Of a DNA stretch of 64,000 nucleotides, positions 27,442 to 37,183 are shown piece by piece; the stretch's first letter is position 1; every line of letters begins with the position of its first letter. The notes beneath the pieces were generated by a model that was given only the letters and a program-made list of their open reading frames with translations, searched no databases and was not told where the DNA came from. A program made the position numbers and the translations under genes. Origin of the DNA: Streptomyces halstedii (GTDB taxonomy: Bacteria; Actinomycetota; Actinomycetes; Streptomycetales; Streptomycetaceae); NCBI GenBank assembly GCA_000720535.1, contig JOAZ01000022.1, forward strand, positions 124,001-188,000, in the 5' to 3' direction.

Positions 27442-28563
27442 ATGGGTCTCACCAGTAACGCGGTTCTGGCTGTCGCGGTCTCCCTGGCCGTCGCGCTGTT
27501 CACCGTCACCGTCTGGCTCTGGCCGAAGCTGGCCGCCCGGAGCGCCGGCGCCGTCGCCGGCCGGATCGGCCTGCTGCTGGCGACCCAGCTGCTGGTGTTC
27601 GTCTCGGTCGGCCTGCTCGCCAACCACTCCTTCCTCTTCTACGGCTCCTGGGACGACCTGTGGGGGCGTCAGCAGGAGCTGGGCACGGTGGTCGACCACG
27701 GTGCGGGGACGGGGGCGACCGGGGGCGTGGTGCGTACCGGGGCGCAGCGGCCGGACGTCCCGGGCGGCAGCCGGCCGGCCAAGGTCGGGCGCATCGACAA
27801 GGTGGTGGTCGCCGGGCGGGCCTCGGGCATCGACAGCCCCGCGTACGTCTATCTGCCGCCGGAGTACTTCCAGCCGGCGTACGCCCGGCGGACGTTCCCG
27901 GCGGTCGTGGTGCTCACCGGGTACCCCGGGACCGCGGAGAACCTGATCAAGGGGCTGCGCTACCCGCGTACCGCCCAGGAGCGGGTGCGGGCGGGGGCGT
28001 CGCAGCCGATGGTCCTGGTGATGCTGCGGCCGACCGTGGCGCCGCCCCGGGACACCGAGTGCGTGGACGTCCCGGGAGGCCCGCGGACCGAGACGTTCTT
28101 CGCCGAGGACCTGCCCCGGGCGGTCTCCCGGACATACCGGGTCGGTGACCGGGCCCGCAACTGGGGGGTGATGGGCAACTCCACCGGCGGCTACTGCGCG
28201 CTGAAGCTGGGACTGCACCACCCGGACCGCTTCGCGGCGAGCGCCGGCCTCTCGGCGTACTACAAGGCCGCCGAGGACCCCACGACCGGCGACCTCTTCC
28301 ACGGCGACGACGCGGCCCGCCGCCGCGCCGACCTGCTGTGGAGCCTGGACCACCGGGCCCCGGCCGACTCGTCCTTCCTGGTCACGACCTCCCTGAAGGG
28401 CGAGGGGAACCTGCGCGCGACCCGGCAGTTCATCGACCGGGTGAAGGCGCCCGCCCGGGTGTCCTCGATCGTGCTGGACAGCGGCGGGCACAACTTCAAC
28501 ACCTGGCGCCGCGAGATCCCCGGCGCCCTGGAGTGGATGAGCGGCAGGCTCTCGGCGGAGTGA
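27442..28563 (+). CDS. Membrane-anchored alpha/beta-hydrolase esterase (putative esterase family)
   Basis: 373 residues. Two N-terminal membrane helices (about 5-26 and 42-60) are followed by an extracytoplasmic alpha/beta hydrolase of the esterase D/mycolyltransferase-like group. The nucleophile elbow GNSTGG places Ser247, and DSGGHNFNTWR supplies His350; an Asp should lie between. This architecture is common in Streptomyces and recalls antigen-85-like acyltransferases, but Streptomyces lacks mycolates, so the substrate is open. The start has only a weak ribosome site (AGAAAG). The 138-bp divergent region to the lysyltransferase-like gene is AT-richer than average and should hold both promoters. 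Confidence 0.85.
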   Translation: MGLTSNAVLAVAVSLAVALFTVTVWLWPKLAARSAGAVAGRIGLLLATQLLVFVSVGLLANHSFLFYGSWDDLWGRQQELGTVVDHGAGTGATGGVVRTGAQRPDVPGGSRPAKVGRIDKVVVAGRASGIDSPAYVYLPPEYFQPAYARRTFPAVVVLTGYPGTAENLIKGLRYPRTAQERVRAGASQPMVLVMLRPTVAPPRDTECVDVPGGPRTETFFAEDLPRAVSRTYRVGDRARNWGVMGNSTGGYCALKLGLHHPDRFAASAGLSAYYKAAEDPTTGDLFHGDDAARRRADLLWSLDHRAPADSSFLVTTSLKGEGNLRATRQFIDRVKAPARVSSIVLDSGGHNFNTWRREIPGALEWMSGRLSAE

Positions 28564-28709
28564 GGCGGGTCCGGGGGCCGGGGGTGGACCCGAGTTGGTC
28601 CCGGGGCAGGCTGACGCGGGCTCAGGCGGACCCGGCGGACCCGGCGGACCGACGGACCCGAAGGACCGGCGTGGACCGGCGTGACCGGCGCGGCCCCGGG
28701 CCGGACCGG

Positions 28710-29891
28710 TCAGGGACCGGCGACCGTGGCGACCGTCTCCACCGCGACCCCGGCGCGCGGGACGTCGTGCGCGTCCGCGTCGATCGAGCGGCGCAGCGCC
28801 TCGTGGAGGCGGGCGGGGGTGAGGACGCCGAGGAAGCGGCCGGTGCTCTCCGGATCGACGACCGCGATCCAGCCGGCGTCGTGCTGGAGCATCGTGGCGA
28901 AGGCCTGCTTGAGGGGGGAGCCCAGCGGCAGCCACGCCTCCATCCGGCGGGCGTGCTCCCGGACCGTGCCGCCGGTCCGGGCCGACGAGGCCTCCTCGGC
29001 CGGGATCCAGCCGTGCAACTGGTCGTCGCCGTCGAGCACGACCGCCCAGCGGGCCCCCTCGGCCCGGAGCCGCTCGGTCGCCTTCGCCAGCGGGTCGTCG
29101 AGGTGGACGACCGGCGGCCGGTCCAGGTCGCTCTCCTCGACGGGGGTGACCGAGAGCCGCTTCAGGCCCCGGTCCGCGCCGACGAAGTCCGCGACATAGG
29201 GCGTCGCGGGCGCTCCCAGCACGGTGGCGGGTGAGTCGAACTGCTCGATACGGCCCTGCCCGTACACCGCGATGCGGTCACCGAGCCGTACCGCCTCCTC
29301 GATGTCGTGCGTGACGAACAGCACGGTCTTGCGGACCCGCGCCTGGAGCCTGAGGAACTCGTTCTGGAGCCTTTCGCGCACGACGGGGTCGACCGCGCCG
29401 AAGGGCTCGTCCATCAGCAGGACCGGCGGGTCGGCGGCCAGCGCCCTGGCCACGCCCACCCGTTGGCGCTGACCGCCGGAGAGCTGCTCGGGATAGCGGT
29501 CGCCGTGGACGGAGGGGTCGAGTCCGACGAGGTCGAGGAGTTCGGCGGCGCGCTCACGTGCCTTTCCCCGCTTCCAGCCCAGCAGATGGGGAACGGTCGC
29601 GGTGTTCTCCAGGATCGTCTTGTGCGGAAAGAGGCCGACCTGCTGGATCACATAGCCGATACGCCGGCGCAGCCGCACGGGGTCGATGGCGGATATGTCG
29701 TCCCCGTCGAGGAATATCCGGCCCTCGGTCGGTTCGATCAGCCGGTTCACCATCTTCATGGTGGTCGTCTTCCCGCATCCGGAAGGCCCGACGAGCGTGA
29801 CCAGTTCACCCTCGGCGACCTCGAAGGAAAGGCGGTCGACGGCGGTGGTTCCGTCCGCGTAGCGTTTGGTGACCTGCTCGAAACGGATCAT
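28710..29891 (-). CDS. ABC transporter ATP-binding protein, glycine betaine/choline (OpuC) type
   Basis: A 393-residue ATPase: Walker A GPSGCGKT at 35-42, Q-loop YVIQQVGLFP, signature LSGGQ at 137-141, Walker B LLMDEPFGAVD. Beyond residue 245 come two CBS-like motifs (one ending WAVVLDGDDQLHGWIP, one with AGWIAVVDPESTGRFLGVL), as in OpuA/OpuC ATPases where they sense ionic strength. It energises osmoprotectant uptake together with the two permeases and the lipoprotein encoded divergently. The ATG at MIRFEQVTKRY is the standard start; 12 extra upstream codons are unlikely. Divergence of the ATPase from its permeases is the one unusual point. Confidence 0.95.
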   Translation of the reverse strand: MIRFEQVTKRYADGTTAVDRLSFEVAEGELVTLVGPSGCGKTTTMKMVNRLIEPTEGRIFLDGDDISAIDPVRLRRRIGYVIQQVGLFPHKTILENTATVPHLLGWKRGKARERAAELLDLVGLDPSVHGDRYPEQLSGGQRQRVGVARALAADPPVLLMDEPFGAVDPVVRERLQNEFLRLQARVRKTVLFVTHDIEEAVRLGDRIAVYGQGRIEQFDSPATVLGAPATPYVADFVGADRGLKRLSVTPVEESDLDRPPVVHLDDPLAKATERLRAEGARWAVVLDGDDQLHGWIPAEEASSARTGGTVREHARRMEAWLPLGSPLKQAFATMLQHDAGWIAVVDPESTGRFLGVLTPARLHEALRRSIDADAHDVPRAGVAVETVATVAGP

Positions 29892-30024
29892 GGTTCCCCA
29901 TTGTGGCGCGGATGGTGTGAAGGACATGTTGCCGGAATACGACGGCTTCGGCGATTGTCAGTGCTCGGGGATAGGGTCGCCGGTGATCGGGTAGACGAGG
30001 GCGACGCGGGAGGTGGGGGGACGT

Positions 30025-30723
30025 ATGGCCGAGCAGAACTGCCTGGTGGCGAACGACTGGATCTGCGGGGAGTATCTGCGCTCCCGCAGCCAGGAGTTGA
30101 CCGATGCCACCGTCCAGCACATCTGGATCACCGCGGTATCGGTGCTGATCGGACTCCTGGTGGCATTTCCGCTCGCCCTGCTGGCCCGCCGGGGCCGGCA
30201 TTTCGCGGGGCCGGTCCTGGGGCTGACCACCGTGCTCTACACCGTGCCGTCACTGGCGATGTTCTCGCTGCTGCTGCCGCTATTCGGGCTGTCCGCGGCG
30301 CTGGTCGTCACCGGTCTGGTGCTGTATTCGCTGACCATTCTCGTGCGGAACATACTCGCGGGCCTGGAAGCCGTTCCACAGGAGGCGCGGGAAGCCGCGA
30401 AAGGCATGGGTTACGGCCCGGCGCGGCTTCTCTGGGAAGTGGAACTCCCGCTCGCACTTCCCGCCTTGATGGCCGGTCTGCGGATCGCCACGGTCTCGAC
30501 CGTCGCGCTGACCACGGTGGGCTCGCTCGTCGGCAAGGGCGGGCTGGGCAATCTCATCGAGGACGCGCTGCCCAGTTTCTTCAAGGCGCAGGTGCTCACC
30601 GCGTCCGTGCTCTGCGTGCTGCTCGCGGTCGCCGCGGACCTGTTGCTGCTCGGCGTGCAGCGCCTGCTCACGCCCTGGACCCGGATACCGGGGCCCGCGG
30701 GCCCGGCGGCGGAGGCGGGCTGA
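30025..30723 (+). CDS. ABC transporter permease, OpuC type (first)
   Basis: A 232-residue inner-membrane permease with about six helices. The EAA loop EAREAAKGMGYGPARLLWEVELPLALPALMAG (shortened here: EAAKGMGYGP) contacts the ATPase. TVLYTVPSLAMFSLLLPLFGL and VGSLVGKGGLGNLI are typical of quaternary-amine permeases. GGGAGG and GGGGGG lie just upstream of the ATG. Three bases separate its stop from the next permease, so the two are cotranscribed. Confidence 0.93.
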   Translation: MAEQNCLVANDWICGEYLRSRSQELTDATVQHIWITAVSVLIGLLVAFPLALLARRGRHFAGPVLGLTTVLYTVPSLAMFSLLLPLFGLSAALVVTGLVLYSLTILVRNILAGLEAVPQEAREAAKGMGYGPARLLWEVELPLALPALMAGLRIATVSTVALTTVGSLVGKGGLGNLIEDALPSFFKAQVLTASVLCVLLAVAADLLLLGVQRLLTPWTRIPGPAGPAAEAG

Positions 30724-30726
30724 TCC

Positions 30727-31401
30727 ATGGGAGTCGTTGAGGGGGCCTGGACCTGGCTGACCACCGGGGCCAACTGGTCGGGGGAGAACGGCGCCTCGCA
30801 CCGGCTCGGTGAGCATCTGTACGTCAGCGGGGTCGCCCTCGCGGTGGCGTGTGCCGTCGCGCTGCCGCTCGCCCTGTATCTGGGGCACATCGGCAAGGGC
30901 GGCGCGCTCGCGGTCAACCTCTCCAACGTGGGGCGGGCGGTCCCGGTCTTCGCGGTGCTGGCCCTCTTCATGCTGACGCCCCTGCGCAACTCCGGCTATC
31001 TGCCCACGATCGTCGCGCTGGTGCTGTTCGCGGTGCCGCCGCTGCTGACCAACGCCTACGTCGGCATGCGGGAGGTGGACCGGTCGGTGATCGAGGCCGC
31101 GCGCGGCATGGGGATGTCCGGCGGACAGCTCTTCGTGCGGGTCGAACTCCCGCTGGCCTACCCGATGATCATGACCGGGCTGCGCTCCGCGGCCGTCCAG
31201 GTGGTCGCCACCGCGTCGATCGCCGCCATGGTCGGCCTCGGCGGCCTGGGCCGGATCATCACCGCCGGCTTCAACACGTACGACACGGCGCAGGTCTTCG
31301 CCGGTGCCGTCCTGGTCGCCCTGCTGGCCCTGGTCGTGGAAGGCGTCCTGGTGGCGCTGGACCGGCTGCTGTCCCCCGTTCGCCGCCGCACGACCGCATG
31401 A
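30727..31401 (+). CDS. ABC transporter permease, OpuC type (second)
   Basis: A 224-residue permease paralogous to the one before it. The cytoplasmic coupling loop (EAARGMGMSGGQLFVRVELP) and the AAMVGLGGLGRII segment are present, with six predicted helices. Two different permeases imply a heterodimeric channel. Start ATG follows the previous stop by 3 bp. Confidence 0.93.
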   Translation: MGVVEGAWTWLTTGANWSGENGASHRLGEHLYVSGVALAVACAVALPLALYLGHIGKGGALAVNLSNVGRAVPVFAVLALFMLTPLRNSGYLPTIVALVLFAVPPLLTNAYVGMREVDRSVIEAARGMGMSGGQLFVRVELPLAYPMIMTGLRSAAVQVVATASIAAMVGLGGLGRIITAGFNTYDTAQVFAGAVLVALLALVVEGVLVALDRLLSPVRRRTTA

Positions 31402-31455
31402 ACGCGGTCCTCCAGGACCGCGCAACCACTTTTTCTTTCCCGGACGGAGAACAAC

Positions 31456-32430
31456 ATGAGCAGGACCTCGCGCACGGCCGGAGTGCTCGTCTCGGTGGTC
31501 GCGCTGGCCGGGGCACTCGCGGCCTGCGGCGGCGACAGCCTGGAGAAGGAGAAGGGGGGTTCGGACGGCGCCTCGGGCGGGGGCGGGAAGAAGGGCTCGC
31601 TCGTCGTGGGCGCCGCCGCGTTCACCGAGTCCAAGGTGCTCGCCGAGCTGTACGCACGGGTCCTGGACGAGGCCGGGTACAGCACCTCCGTCACCACGGT
31701 GAAGAACCGCGAACTCTACGAACCCTCCCTGGAGAAGGGCGAGATCGACGTCGTCCCGGAATACGCGGCGACCCTGGCGGAATTCCTCAACGCCAAGGTC
31801 AACGGGGCCGACGAGGCCCAGAAGAAGCCGGTCGCCTCCCCTGACACGGCGGCCACCGTCACCGCTCTGGAGAAGCTGGCCGCCCCGCTCGGGCTGAAGG
31901 TGCTCCCGGCAGGCGGAGCCGTCGACCAGAACGCCTTCGCGGTCTCGAAGGAATTCGCGGAGAAGAACAGCCTGGAGACCCTTTCCGACCTCGGCCGTTC
32001 CAAGATCAAGGTGAAGATCGCGGCCGGTGACGAGTGCGAGATCCGCCCCTTCTGCGCACCTGGCCTGAAGAAGACGTACGGCATCGACGTGGCCGGGATC
32101 GACCCCAAGGGCGTGGGCACTCCGCAGTCCAAGCAGGCGGTGCGGGACGGGGCCGACCAGTTGGTGCTGACCACCACCACGGACGCGGTGCTGGACGGGC
32201 TGGTGTTCCTGGAGGACGACAAGAAGCTCCAGAACGCCGACAACGTCCTTCCGGTGCTCAACGCCAAGGACGCGGGCGCCCCGGAGATAGCCGACGCACT
32301 CGGGAAGCTCACCGATGTGCTCACCACCGAGGACCTCGCGGGACTGAACCGCGAGGTCGACGCGGAGCGCGCCAAGCCCGCCGACGCGGCCGAGAAGTAT
32401 CTGCTGGCGAAGGGGCTGATCAAGAAGTAA
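31456..32430 (+). CDS. Glycine betaine/quaternary amine-binding lipoprotein of the ABC transporter
   Basis: 324 residues. A lipoprotein signal peptide ends with lipobox LAAC, Cys24 being the lipidated residue, followed by an acidic/Gly linker. The mature part is an OpuAC/ProX-type binding domain: VVGAAAFTESKVLAELYARV, then EKGEIDVVPEYAATLAEFL and DGLVFLEDDK. It captures the osmolyte outside the membrane and delivers it to the two permeases. Third gene of the plus-strand operon; the binding pocket aromatic residues cannot be assigned safely without a structure. Confidence 0.93.
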   Translation: MSRTSRTAGVLVSVVALAGALAACGGDSLEKEKGGSDGASGGGGKKGSLVVGAAAFTESKVLAELYARVLDEAGYSTSVTTVKNRELYEPSLEKGEIDVVPEYAATLAEFLNAKVNGADEAQKKPVASPDTAATVTALEKLAAPLGLKVLPAGGAVDQNAFAVSKEFAEKNSLETLSDLGRSKIKVKIAAGDECEIRPFCAPGLKKTYGIDVAGIDPKGVGTPQSKQAVRDGADQLVLTTTTDAVLDGLVFLEDDKKLQNADNVLPVLNAKDAGAPEIADALGKLTDVLTTEDLAGLNREVDAERAKPADAAEKYLLAKGLIKK

Positions 32431-32534
32431 AAGGGCGTTTCGGAGGGCCGAAGGGGAGGCCCGGAGGTAACCGGCGGGGAACAGATTGGCGGGCGGCCTC
32501 CCAAGTGGCGCGCGCGCACGGTAAATTTCGAGCC

Positions 32535-33563
32535 ATGCCACAAGGACGCCACCGCCATTCGCCACCCCTTCACAGAATCCTGCCGCCTTCCGTGGTGGCC
32601 GGAGTGTCGGTCGTCTGCGCCGCCGCGGCCTGGCCGGTGTCGGAACCCCTGGTTCTGCGCGTGCTGGTGGCCGCCGCGGCGGCCACCGCCGTCACCGGCG
32701 CCTGTCTGATGCGCAGCTGGGACCGGGCCGCGGGGCTGCGGGTCGCCGAGCTGAACCGGGCACGCGCCGGGGAGGAGTGGAAGGCCGAGGAGCGGATGGC
32801 CGAGCTGGAGGCCGACCTCGACGAAGCGCGCGAACTGCGTACCCGGCTGGAGGCGAAGCTGCGCGGCAAGCGGGTGGAGCTCACCGGGCTGCGCGGTGAA
32901 CACGCCGCCCTGCTCCGCCGGTACGCCACCGCGGAGACCGAGCGGGCCAGTGCCCTGGAGGGCCGCAGGCAGCTCGCCATCGAGGCCTCCGCGCCCCGGG
33001 AGCTGCCCGCCGCGCGGTCCACGCCGACCCCCGGCGCGTATCTGCGTGCCGCCCAGGCGTTGCAGGACCTGGCGCGCAACGCGGCGCTCCAGGAGGCCCG
33101 TCGCACGGCGGAGCTGGCCAGGTCGCGCGATCTGGCCGAGCGCGCCGCGGAGCGGGACCCGGAGGGCGAGAGCCCGAAGGGGAAGCACGCGGCGGTCGCC
33201 GGGGCGGAAGACCGGCAGCACCGCCGTACGCCCGCCGCGCTCCCCGCCCCGCAGCCCTCGCCCGCCCCGGTGCGGGCACCCCGCGCCGGGGCCGCCGCCT
33301 CGGCCGTCGTCCCGTACGCCGCGCGCCGCCACCTCGCCCCCAGGGGAAGCTTCGACTTCTTCGGTACGCAGCGGGAGGGCACCGCCCCGGTCGAGTCCGT
33401 GCAGGACGAGGACCTCGCGGACGTGGTGGGCGAGGAGGCGCTGGCCGCGCACCGTACGGGCACGGCCGAGAACCCCGCCGTCGGGGAGGTCATCGACCTC
33501 ACCGCCCACGACGAGACCGAGCAGCTGGACATCGTCCCGCTGCGCAGCGCCGTCTCCTCGTAG
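32535..33563 (+). CDS. Membrane-anchored coiled-coil hypothetical protein
   Basis: 342 residues. Two N-terminal hydrophobic segments (about 18-35 and 38-57) are followed by a charged region with coiled-coil character from about residue 60 to 150 (heptad-like runs such as ERMAELEADLDEARELRTRL), then a Pro/Ala-rich linker and an acidic C-terminal end containing IDLTAHDETEQLDIVPLRS. Conserved in Streptomyces; no domain of known function is recognised. It lies 104 bp after the ABC lipoprotein and is convergent with nuoD2. A scaffold or envelope role is only a guess from the architecture. Confidence 0.8.
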   Translation: MPQGRHRHSPPLHRILPPSVVAGVSVVCAAAAWPVSEPLVLRVLVAAAAATAVTGACLMRSWDRAAGLRVAELNRARAGEEWKAEERMAELEADLDEARELRTRLEAKLRGKRVELTGLRGEHAALLRRYATAETERASALEGRRQLAIEASAPRELPAARSTPTPGAYLRAAQALQDLARNAALQEARRTAELARSRDLAERAAERDPEGESPKGKHAAVAGAEDRQHRRTPAALPAPQPSPAPVRAPRAGAAASAVVPYAARRHLAPRGSFDFFGTQREGTAPVESVQDEDLADVVGEEALAAHRTGTAENPAVGEVIDLTAHDETEQLDIVPLRSAVSS

Positions 33564-33687
33564 CCCGCCCAGGGACGCCGGAGCGCCGGAACCGTGCGGT
33601 GCCCGGCGCCCGGTGCCTCGGGGCCGGGAGCCCGGACCCCGGCGCACCGATGGCCTGGGGCCAGGCCCCCGGCGTCCCGGGGGCCCG

Positions 33688-34830
33688 CTACTTGTCGATG
33701 TCCCCGACGACGAAGAAGAGCGAGCCCAGGATCGCCACCATGTCGGCCACCAGCGTGCCCGGCAGAAGCTCGGTGAGCGCCTGGATGTTGTTGTACGACG
33801 CGGACCGCAGCTTCAGCCGGTACGGCGTCTTCTCGCCGGTGGAGACCAGGTAGTAGCCGTTGATGCCGAGCGGGTTCTCGGTCCACGCGTAGGTGTGGCC
33901 CTCCGGCGCCTTCAGGACCTTGGGCAGCCGCTGGTTGATCGGCCCCGGGGCCAGCTCCGCCATCCGGTCCAGACAGGCGTCGGCCAGGTCCAGCGCGTTG
34001 TGCGTCTGCTCCAGCAGGCACTCGAAGCGCGCCAGGCAGTCCCCCTCGGTCCGGGTGACGACCTTCAGGGTGTCCCGCAGCTCCCCGTACGCCAGATACG
34101 GCTCGTCGCGGCGCAGGTCGAAGTCCACCCCCGAGGCGCGGGCGATCGGGCCCGACACCCCGTAGCCGTGCACGGCCTCGGCGGACAGCACGCCGACGCC
34201 CCGGGTGCGGCCCCGGAAGATCTCGTTGCCGAGGACCAGCCGGTCGTACACGTCCATCCGGGAACGGACCGACGCGACGGCGTCCCGGGCCCGGCCGAGC
34301 CAGCCGGCGGGCAGGTCCTCCTTGAGGCCGCCCACCCGGTTGAACATGTAGTGCATCCGGCCGCCGGAGACCTCCTCCATCACGGCCTGGAGCTCCTCGC
34401 GCTCCCGGAAGGCGTGGAACATCGGGGTGATGCCGCCGAGTTCGAGCGGATAGGAGCCGAGGAACATCAGGTGGTTCAGCACCCGGTTCAGCTCGGCCAG
34501 CAGGGTCCGCGTCCAGACGGCGCGCTCCGGGACCTCCATGCCGAGCATCCGCTCGACGGCCATCACGACACCGAGTTCGTTGGAGAACGCCGACAGCCAG
34601 TCGTGGCGGTTGGCGAGCATGATGATCTGCCGGTAGTCGCGGGCCTCGAAGAGCTTCTCGGCGCCGCGGTGCATGTACCCGATGACCGGCTCGGCCTGCT
34701 GGACCCGCTCCCCGTCGAGGACGAGCCGCAGCCGGAGCACCCCGTGCGTGGAGGGGTGCTGGGGACCGATGTTGAGCACCATGTCGGTGCTCTCTGCCGC
34801 GCCGCCGATGCCGACCGTCGTCTCCGTCAT
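33688..34830 (-). CDS. nuoD2: Orphan NADH-quinone oxidoreductase subunit D paralogue
   Basis: A 380-residue homologue of the 49-kDa/NuoD subunit: [45 protein letters not shown] and the C-terminal [20 protein letters not shown]. No other nuo gene is nearby. Aligned without gaps to the bovine subunit (from memory), His29 matches quinone-site His59 and Arg55 matches Arg85, but Trp78 stands at Tyr108 and Glu130 at Asp160, two residues essential for quinone reduction. So it may be a non-canonical or regulatory subunit. The MidA-like methyltransferase gene ends 32 bp upstream, and the bovine MidA homologue NDUFAF7 dimethylates exactly that Arg. Confidence 0.93.
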   Translation of the reverse strand: MTETTVGIGGAAESTDMVLNIGPQHPSTHGVLRLRLVLDGERVQQAEPVIGYMHRGAEKLFEARDYRQIIMLANRHDWLSAFSNELGVVMAVERMLGMEVPERAVWTRTLLAELNRVLNHLMFLGSYPLELGGITPMFHAFREREELQAVMEEVSGGRMHYMFNRVGGLKEDLPAGWLGRARDAVASVRSRMDVYDRLVLGNEIFRGRTRGVGVLSAEAVHGYGVSGPIARASGVDFDLRRDEPYLAYGELRDTLKVVTRTEGDCLARFECLLEQTHNALDLADACLDRMAELAPGPINQRLPKVLKAPEGHTYAWTENPLGINGYYLVSTGEKTPYRLKLRSASYNNIQALTELLPGTLVADMVAILGSLFFVVGDIDK

Positions 34831-34862
34831 GCCCGACAGTATCCCTCCCGCGCCGTCCCGGT

Positions 34863-35855
34863 TCAGGGGCGGTCTCCCGGGGCCACCCACTGCCGCAGCC
34901 ACCCGAAGTCACCCAGGCCGCCACGGGCGGTCAGTTCGGCGGCCTCGCCGGCCGAGGCCAGCGCCCGGACGTAGCCGGCCGGGTCGGTGGACGCCCGTGC
35001 GAGCGGCGGCCGTTCGCCGCTGACGCCCAGCTCCCGCAGCGCCGTGCGCTGGTCCACCAGCTCGGCCCCGGAGCCGATGTGCGCCGTGGCGGCCGCGCAC
35101 GCGTCGAGCGCCACGTGCGCCGTCAGGTCGCAGCCGCCGTCCGGCACGGGCCGCACCTCCCGCCCGGCCCGGAACCCGGTCAGGGTCCCGAACGGCGGGC
35201 GGGCCGAGCGGGGATGCGCGTAGTCCACGGCCACCGCGAGCCCGCCGGCCAGCGAGCCGACCGCCCCGGCCCAGGCCTCGTCGCGCGGGCGGCCGATCTC
35301 CGCGCGCTCGCCCGGCCGGGTCAGCGGCCACCAGCGCTCCAGCCACCGGGCGTCCTCGCCCGTCACCGGATCGCCCAGCCGTTCCGCGCCGTCGGACCGG
35401 CGGACCAGGACCCGGCGCGCCACCCCGTCCGCGTCGGCCTCGGCCACCTCGGCGGGGACGTTGTCCAGCCACTCGTTGGCGAACAGCAGACCCCGTACCC
35501 CCGAGGGGACGCCGGAGCACCAGGTGACGGCCGGATCGAGGCCCGGCGGGCGCGGGGCCAGCTCCACGGCGTACGCACGTACGGTGAGCGAGGGGCCCTC
35601 GGCGGGCAGCGCGGCCAGGACCCCGGTCAGCAGCTCGCCCCGCCCGGCACCGACGTCCACCAGGTCGACCGTGCCGCTCCCCAGCTCCCGGGCCGTGCGG
35701 ACCAGCAGCCGGGCGACCGCCGAGGCGAAGAGTCCGGAGGCGTGGACGGAGGTGCGGAAGTGGCCCGCGGGCCCTTCCGGACGCCGGTAGAACCCCTCGT
35801 CCCCGTACAAAGCGGTCCGAGTCGCTTCCCGCCAGCCGCACCACTCATCCGTCAT
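34863..35855 (-). CDS. SAM-dependent methyltransferase, MidA/NDUFAF7 family
   Basis: A 330-residue methyltransferase. Motif I is [34 protein letters not shown] matches the characteristic N-E-(W/L)-L-D-N/A-L-P block of the family, and [13 protein letters not shown] lies near the end. Eukaryotic NDUFAF7 is a complex I assembly factor that symmetrically dimethylates an Arg in the NuoD-type subunit. Here the gene sits immediately upstream of a NuoD paralogue on the same strand, strongly suggesting enzyme and substrate. The ATG at [11 protein letters not shown] is the natural start; homologues begin similarly. Shorter than typical MidA by some tens of residues. Confidence 0.87.
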   Translation of the reverse strand: MTDEWCGWREATRTALYGDEGFYRRPEGPAGHFRTSVHASGLFASAVARLLVRTARELGSGTVDLVDVGAGRGELLTGVLAALPAEGPSLTVRAYAVELAPRPPGLDPAVTWCSGVPSGVRGLLFANEWLDNVPAEVAEADADGVARRVLVRRSDGAERLGDPVTGEDARWLERWWPLTRPGERAEIGRPRDEAWAGAVGSLAGGLAVAVDYAHPRSARPPFGTLTGFRAGREVRPVPDGGCDLTAHVALDACAAATAHIGSGAELVDQRTALRELGVSGERPPLARASTDPAGYVRALASAGEAAELTARGGLGDFGWLRQWVAPGDRP

Positions 35856-35951
35856 GTAGGCAAGTCTCCACCTTGGGGAGTACGGTCCCAGGACCTGGAT
35901 CGGCCCTCCGGCTGACCCGGGTACCGATCCGGTGTCCCTACGCTGGGTGAC

Positions 35952-37160
35952 GTGCAGCGCCTCTACGATTTCATCCGCAGACACCCGACGGGCGTCGACA
36001 CCTTCTGGGCTGTCGTGCTCCTCGGGCTCTCCGGCATGTCCATCGTGGGGGCCCCGGTGGGGAGCGGCCGGGAGCGGGTCACCGCCGTGCCGCTCGCCGT
36101 CGCCCTGTGCGTGGTGGTGGCGCTGCGCCGGCGTGCGCCCGAGAAGATGCTCCTCCTCGCGATCGGCACGGGCCTGGCCCAACTGCTCCTCGGGGTACGG
36201 CCGGACGTGGCCGACTTCGCCCTGCTGGTGATCACCTACACCGTGGCCTCCGTGGGCGAGCGGTGGGCGTCCCGGCTCGCGCTGGCCTGCTGCCTCGGCG
36301 CGGCCGCTCTCTCGCGGCTGCGCTGGCCGCAGGAGACGGATATGGACAGCTGGCCGCAGACGGTCTTCGTCGTGGTGGTGCTGACCGTGCCGTTCGTCCT
36401 GGCCTGGGTGCTCGGCGACTCGTTGCGCACCCGGCGGGCCTACTTCAGCCAGCTGGAGGAGCGGGCCGCCCGGCTGGAGCGCGAACGCGAGGCGCAGTCC
36501 AAGGTGGCGGTGGCCGCCGAGCGCGCCCGTATCGCCCGGGAACTGCACGACGTGGTCGCGCACAACGTCTCGGTGATGGTGGTGCAGGCGGACGGCGCCG
36601 CGTACGTCATGGACGCCTCCCCCGACCAGGCCCGGCAGGCGCTGGAGACCATCTCCGGCACCGGCCGGCAGGCGCTCGCGGAGATGCGCAGACTGCTCGG
36701 CGTGCTGCGCACCGGCGACGCCCCCGAGAGCGGGGAGTACGTCCCCCAGCCCGACGTCGAACAGATCGAGGAGCTCGTCGGCAAGGTCAGGGAGACGGGC
36801 CTGGCGGTGGACTTCAGGATCGAGGGGACCCCACGTCCGCTGCCGAGCGGGGTCGAGCTGACCGCGTACCGCATCGTGCAGGAGGCCCTCACCAACACCC
36901 GTAAGCACGGCGGCCCGGACGCCGGTGCCAGTGTGCGGCTGGTCTACTTCGACGACGGTCTCGGACTGCTGGTCGAGGACGACGGCCGCGGCGCCTCCCA
37001 CGAGCTGTACGAGGACGGCGGAGCGGACGGCGCGGGGCACGGCATGATCGGGATGCGGGAGCGGGTCGGGATGGTGGGCGGCACGCTGGACGCGGGACCG
37101 CGCCCCGGCGGCGGCTTCCGGATCAGCGCGCTGCTGCCGCTCAAGCCCGCGAACCAGTGA
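35952..37160 (+). CDS. Two-component sensor histidine kinase (HisKA_3/NarL partner type)
   Basis: 402 residues. Four to six membrane helices occupy residues about 18-155 without a large external domain, then a short coiled coil and the dimerisation/phosphoacceptor helix [20 protein letters not shown] with His199. The HATPase part shows [17 protein letters not shown] (N box), a DDGRG box and [10 protein letters not shown]. It phosphorylates the response regulator encoded next. The signal is probably sensed in or near the membrane. The GTG start is taken because TACGCT stands 7 nt before it (leaderless). It is divergent from the methyltransferase gene. Confidence 0.94.
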   Translation: MQRLYDFIRRHPTGVDTFWAVVLLGLSGMSIVGAPVGSGRERVTAVPLAVALCVVVALRRRAPEKMLLLAIGTGLAQLLLGVRPDVADFALLVITYTVASVGERWASRLALACCLGAAALSRLRWPQETDMDSWPQTVFVVVVLTVPFVLAWVLGDSLRTRRAYFSQLEERAARLEREREAQSKVAVAAERARIARELHDVVAHNVSVMVVQADGAAYVMDASPDQARQALETISGTGRQALAEMRRLLGVLRTGDAPESGEYVPQPDVEQIEELVGKVRETGLAVDFRIEGTPRPLPSGVELTAYRIVQEALTNTRKHGGPDAGASVRLVYFDDGLGLLVEDDGRGASHELYEDGGADGAGHGMIGMRERVGMVGGTLDAGPRPGGGFRISALLPLKPANQ

Positions 37161-37183
37161 CCCCGAGGACAGGACGGCCCCAG

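Noticed and set aside
28610..28690. Short GCGGACCCG/GGACCGGCG repeats between the esterase and ABC ATPase genes
   Set aside because: Imperfect, short and GC-biased; ordinary intergenic low complexity.
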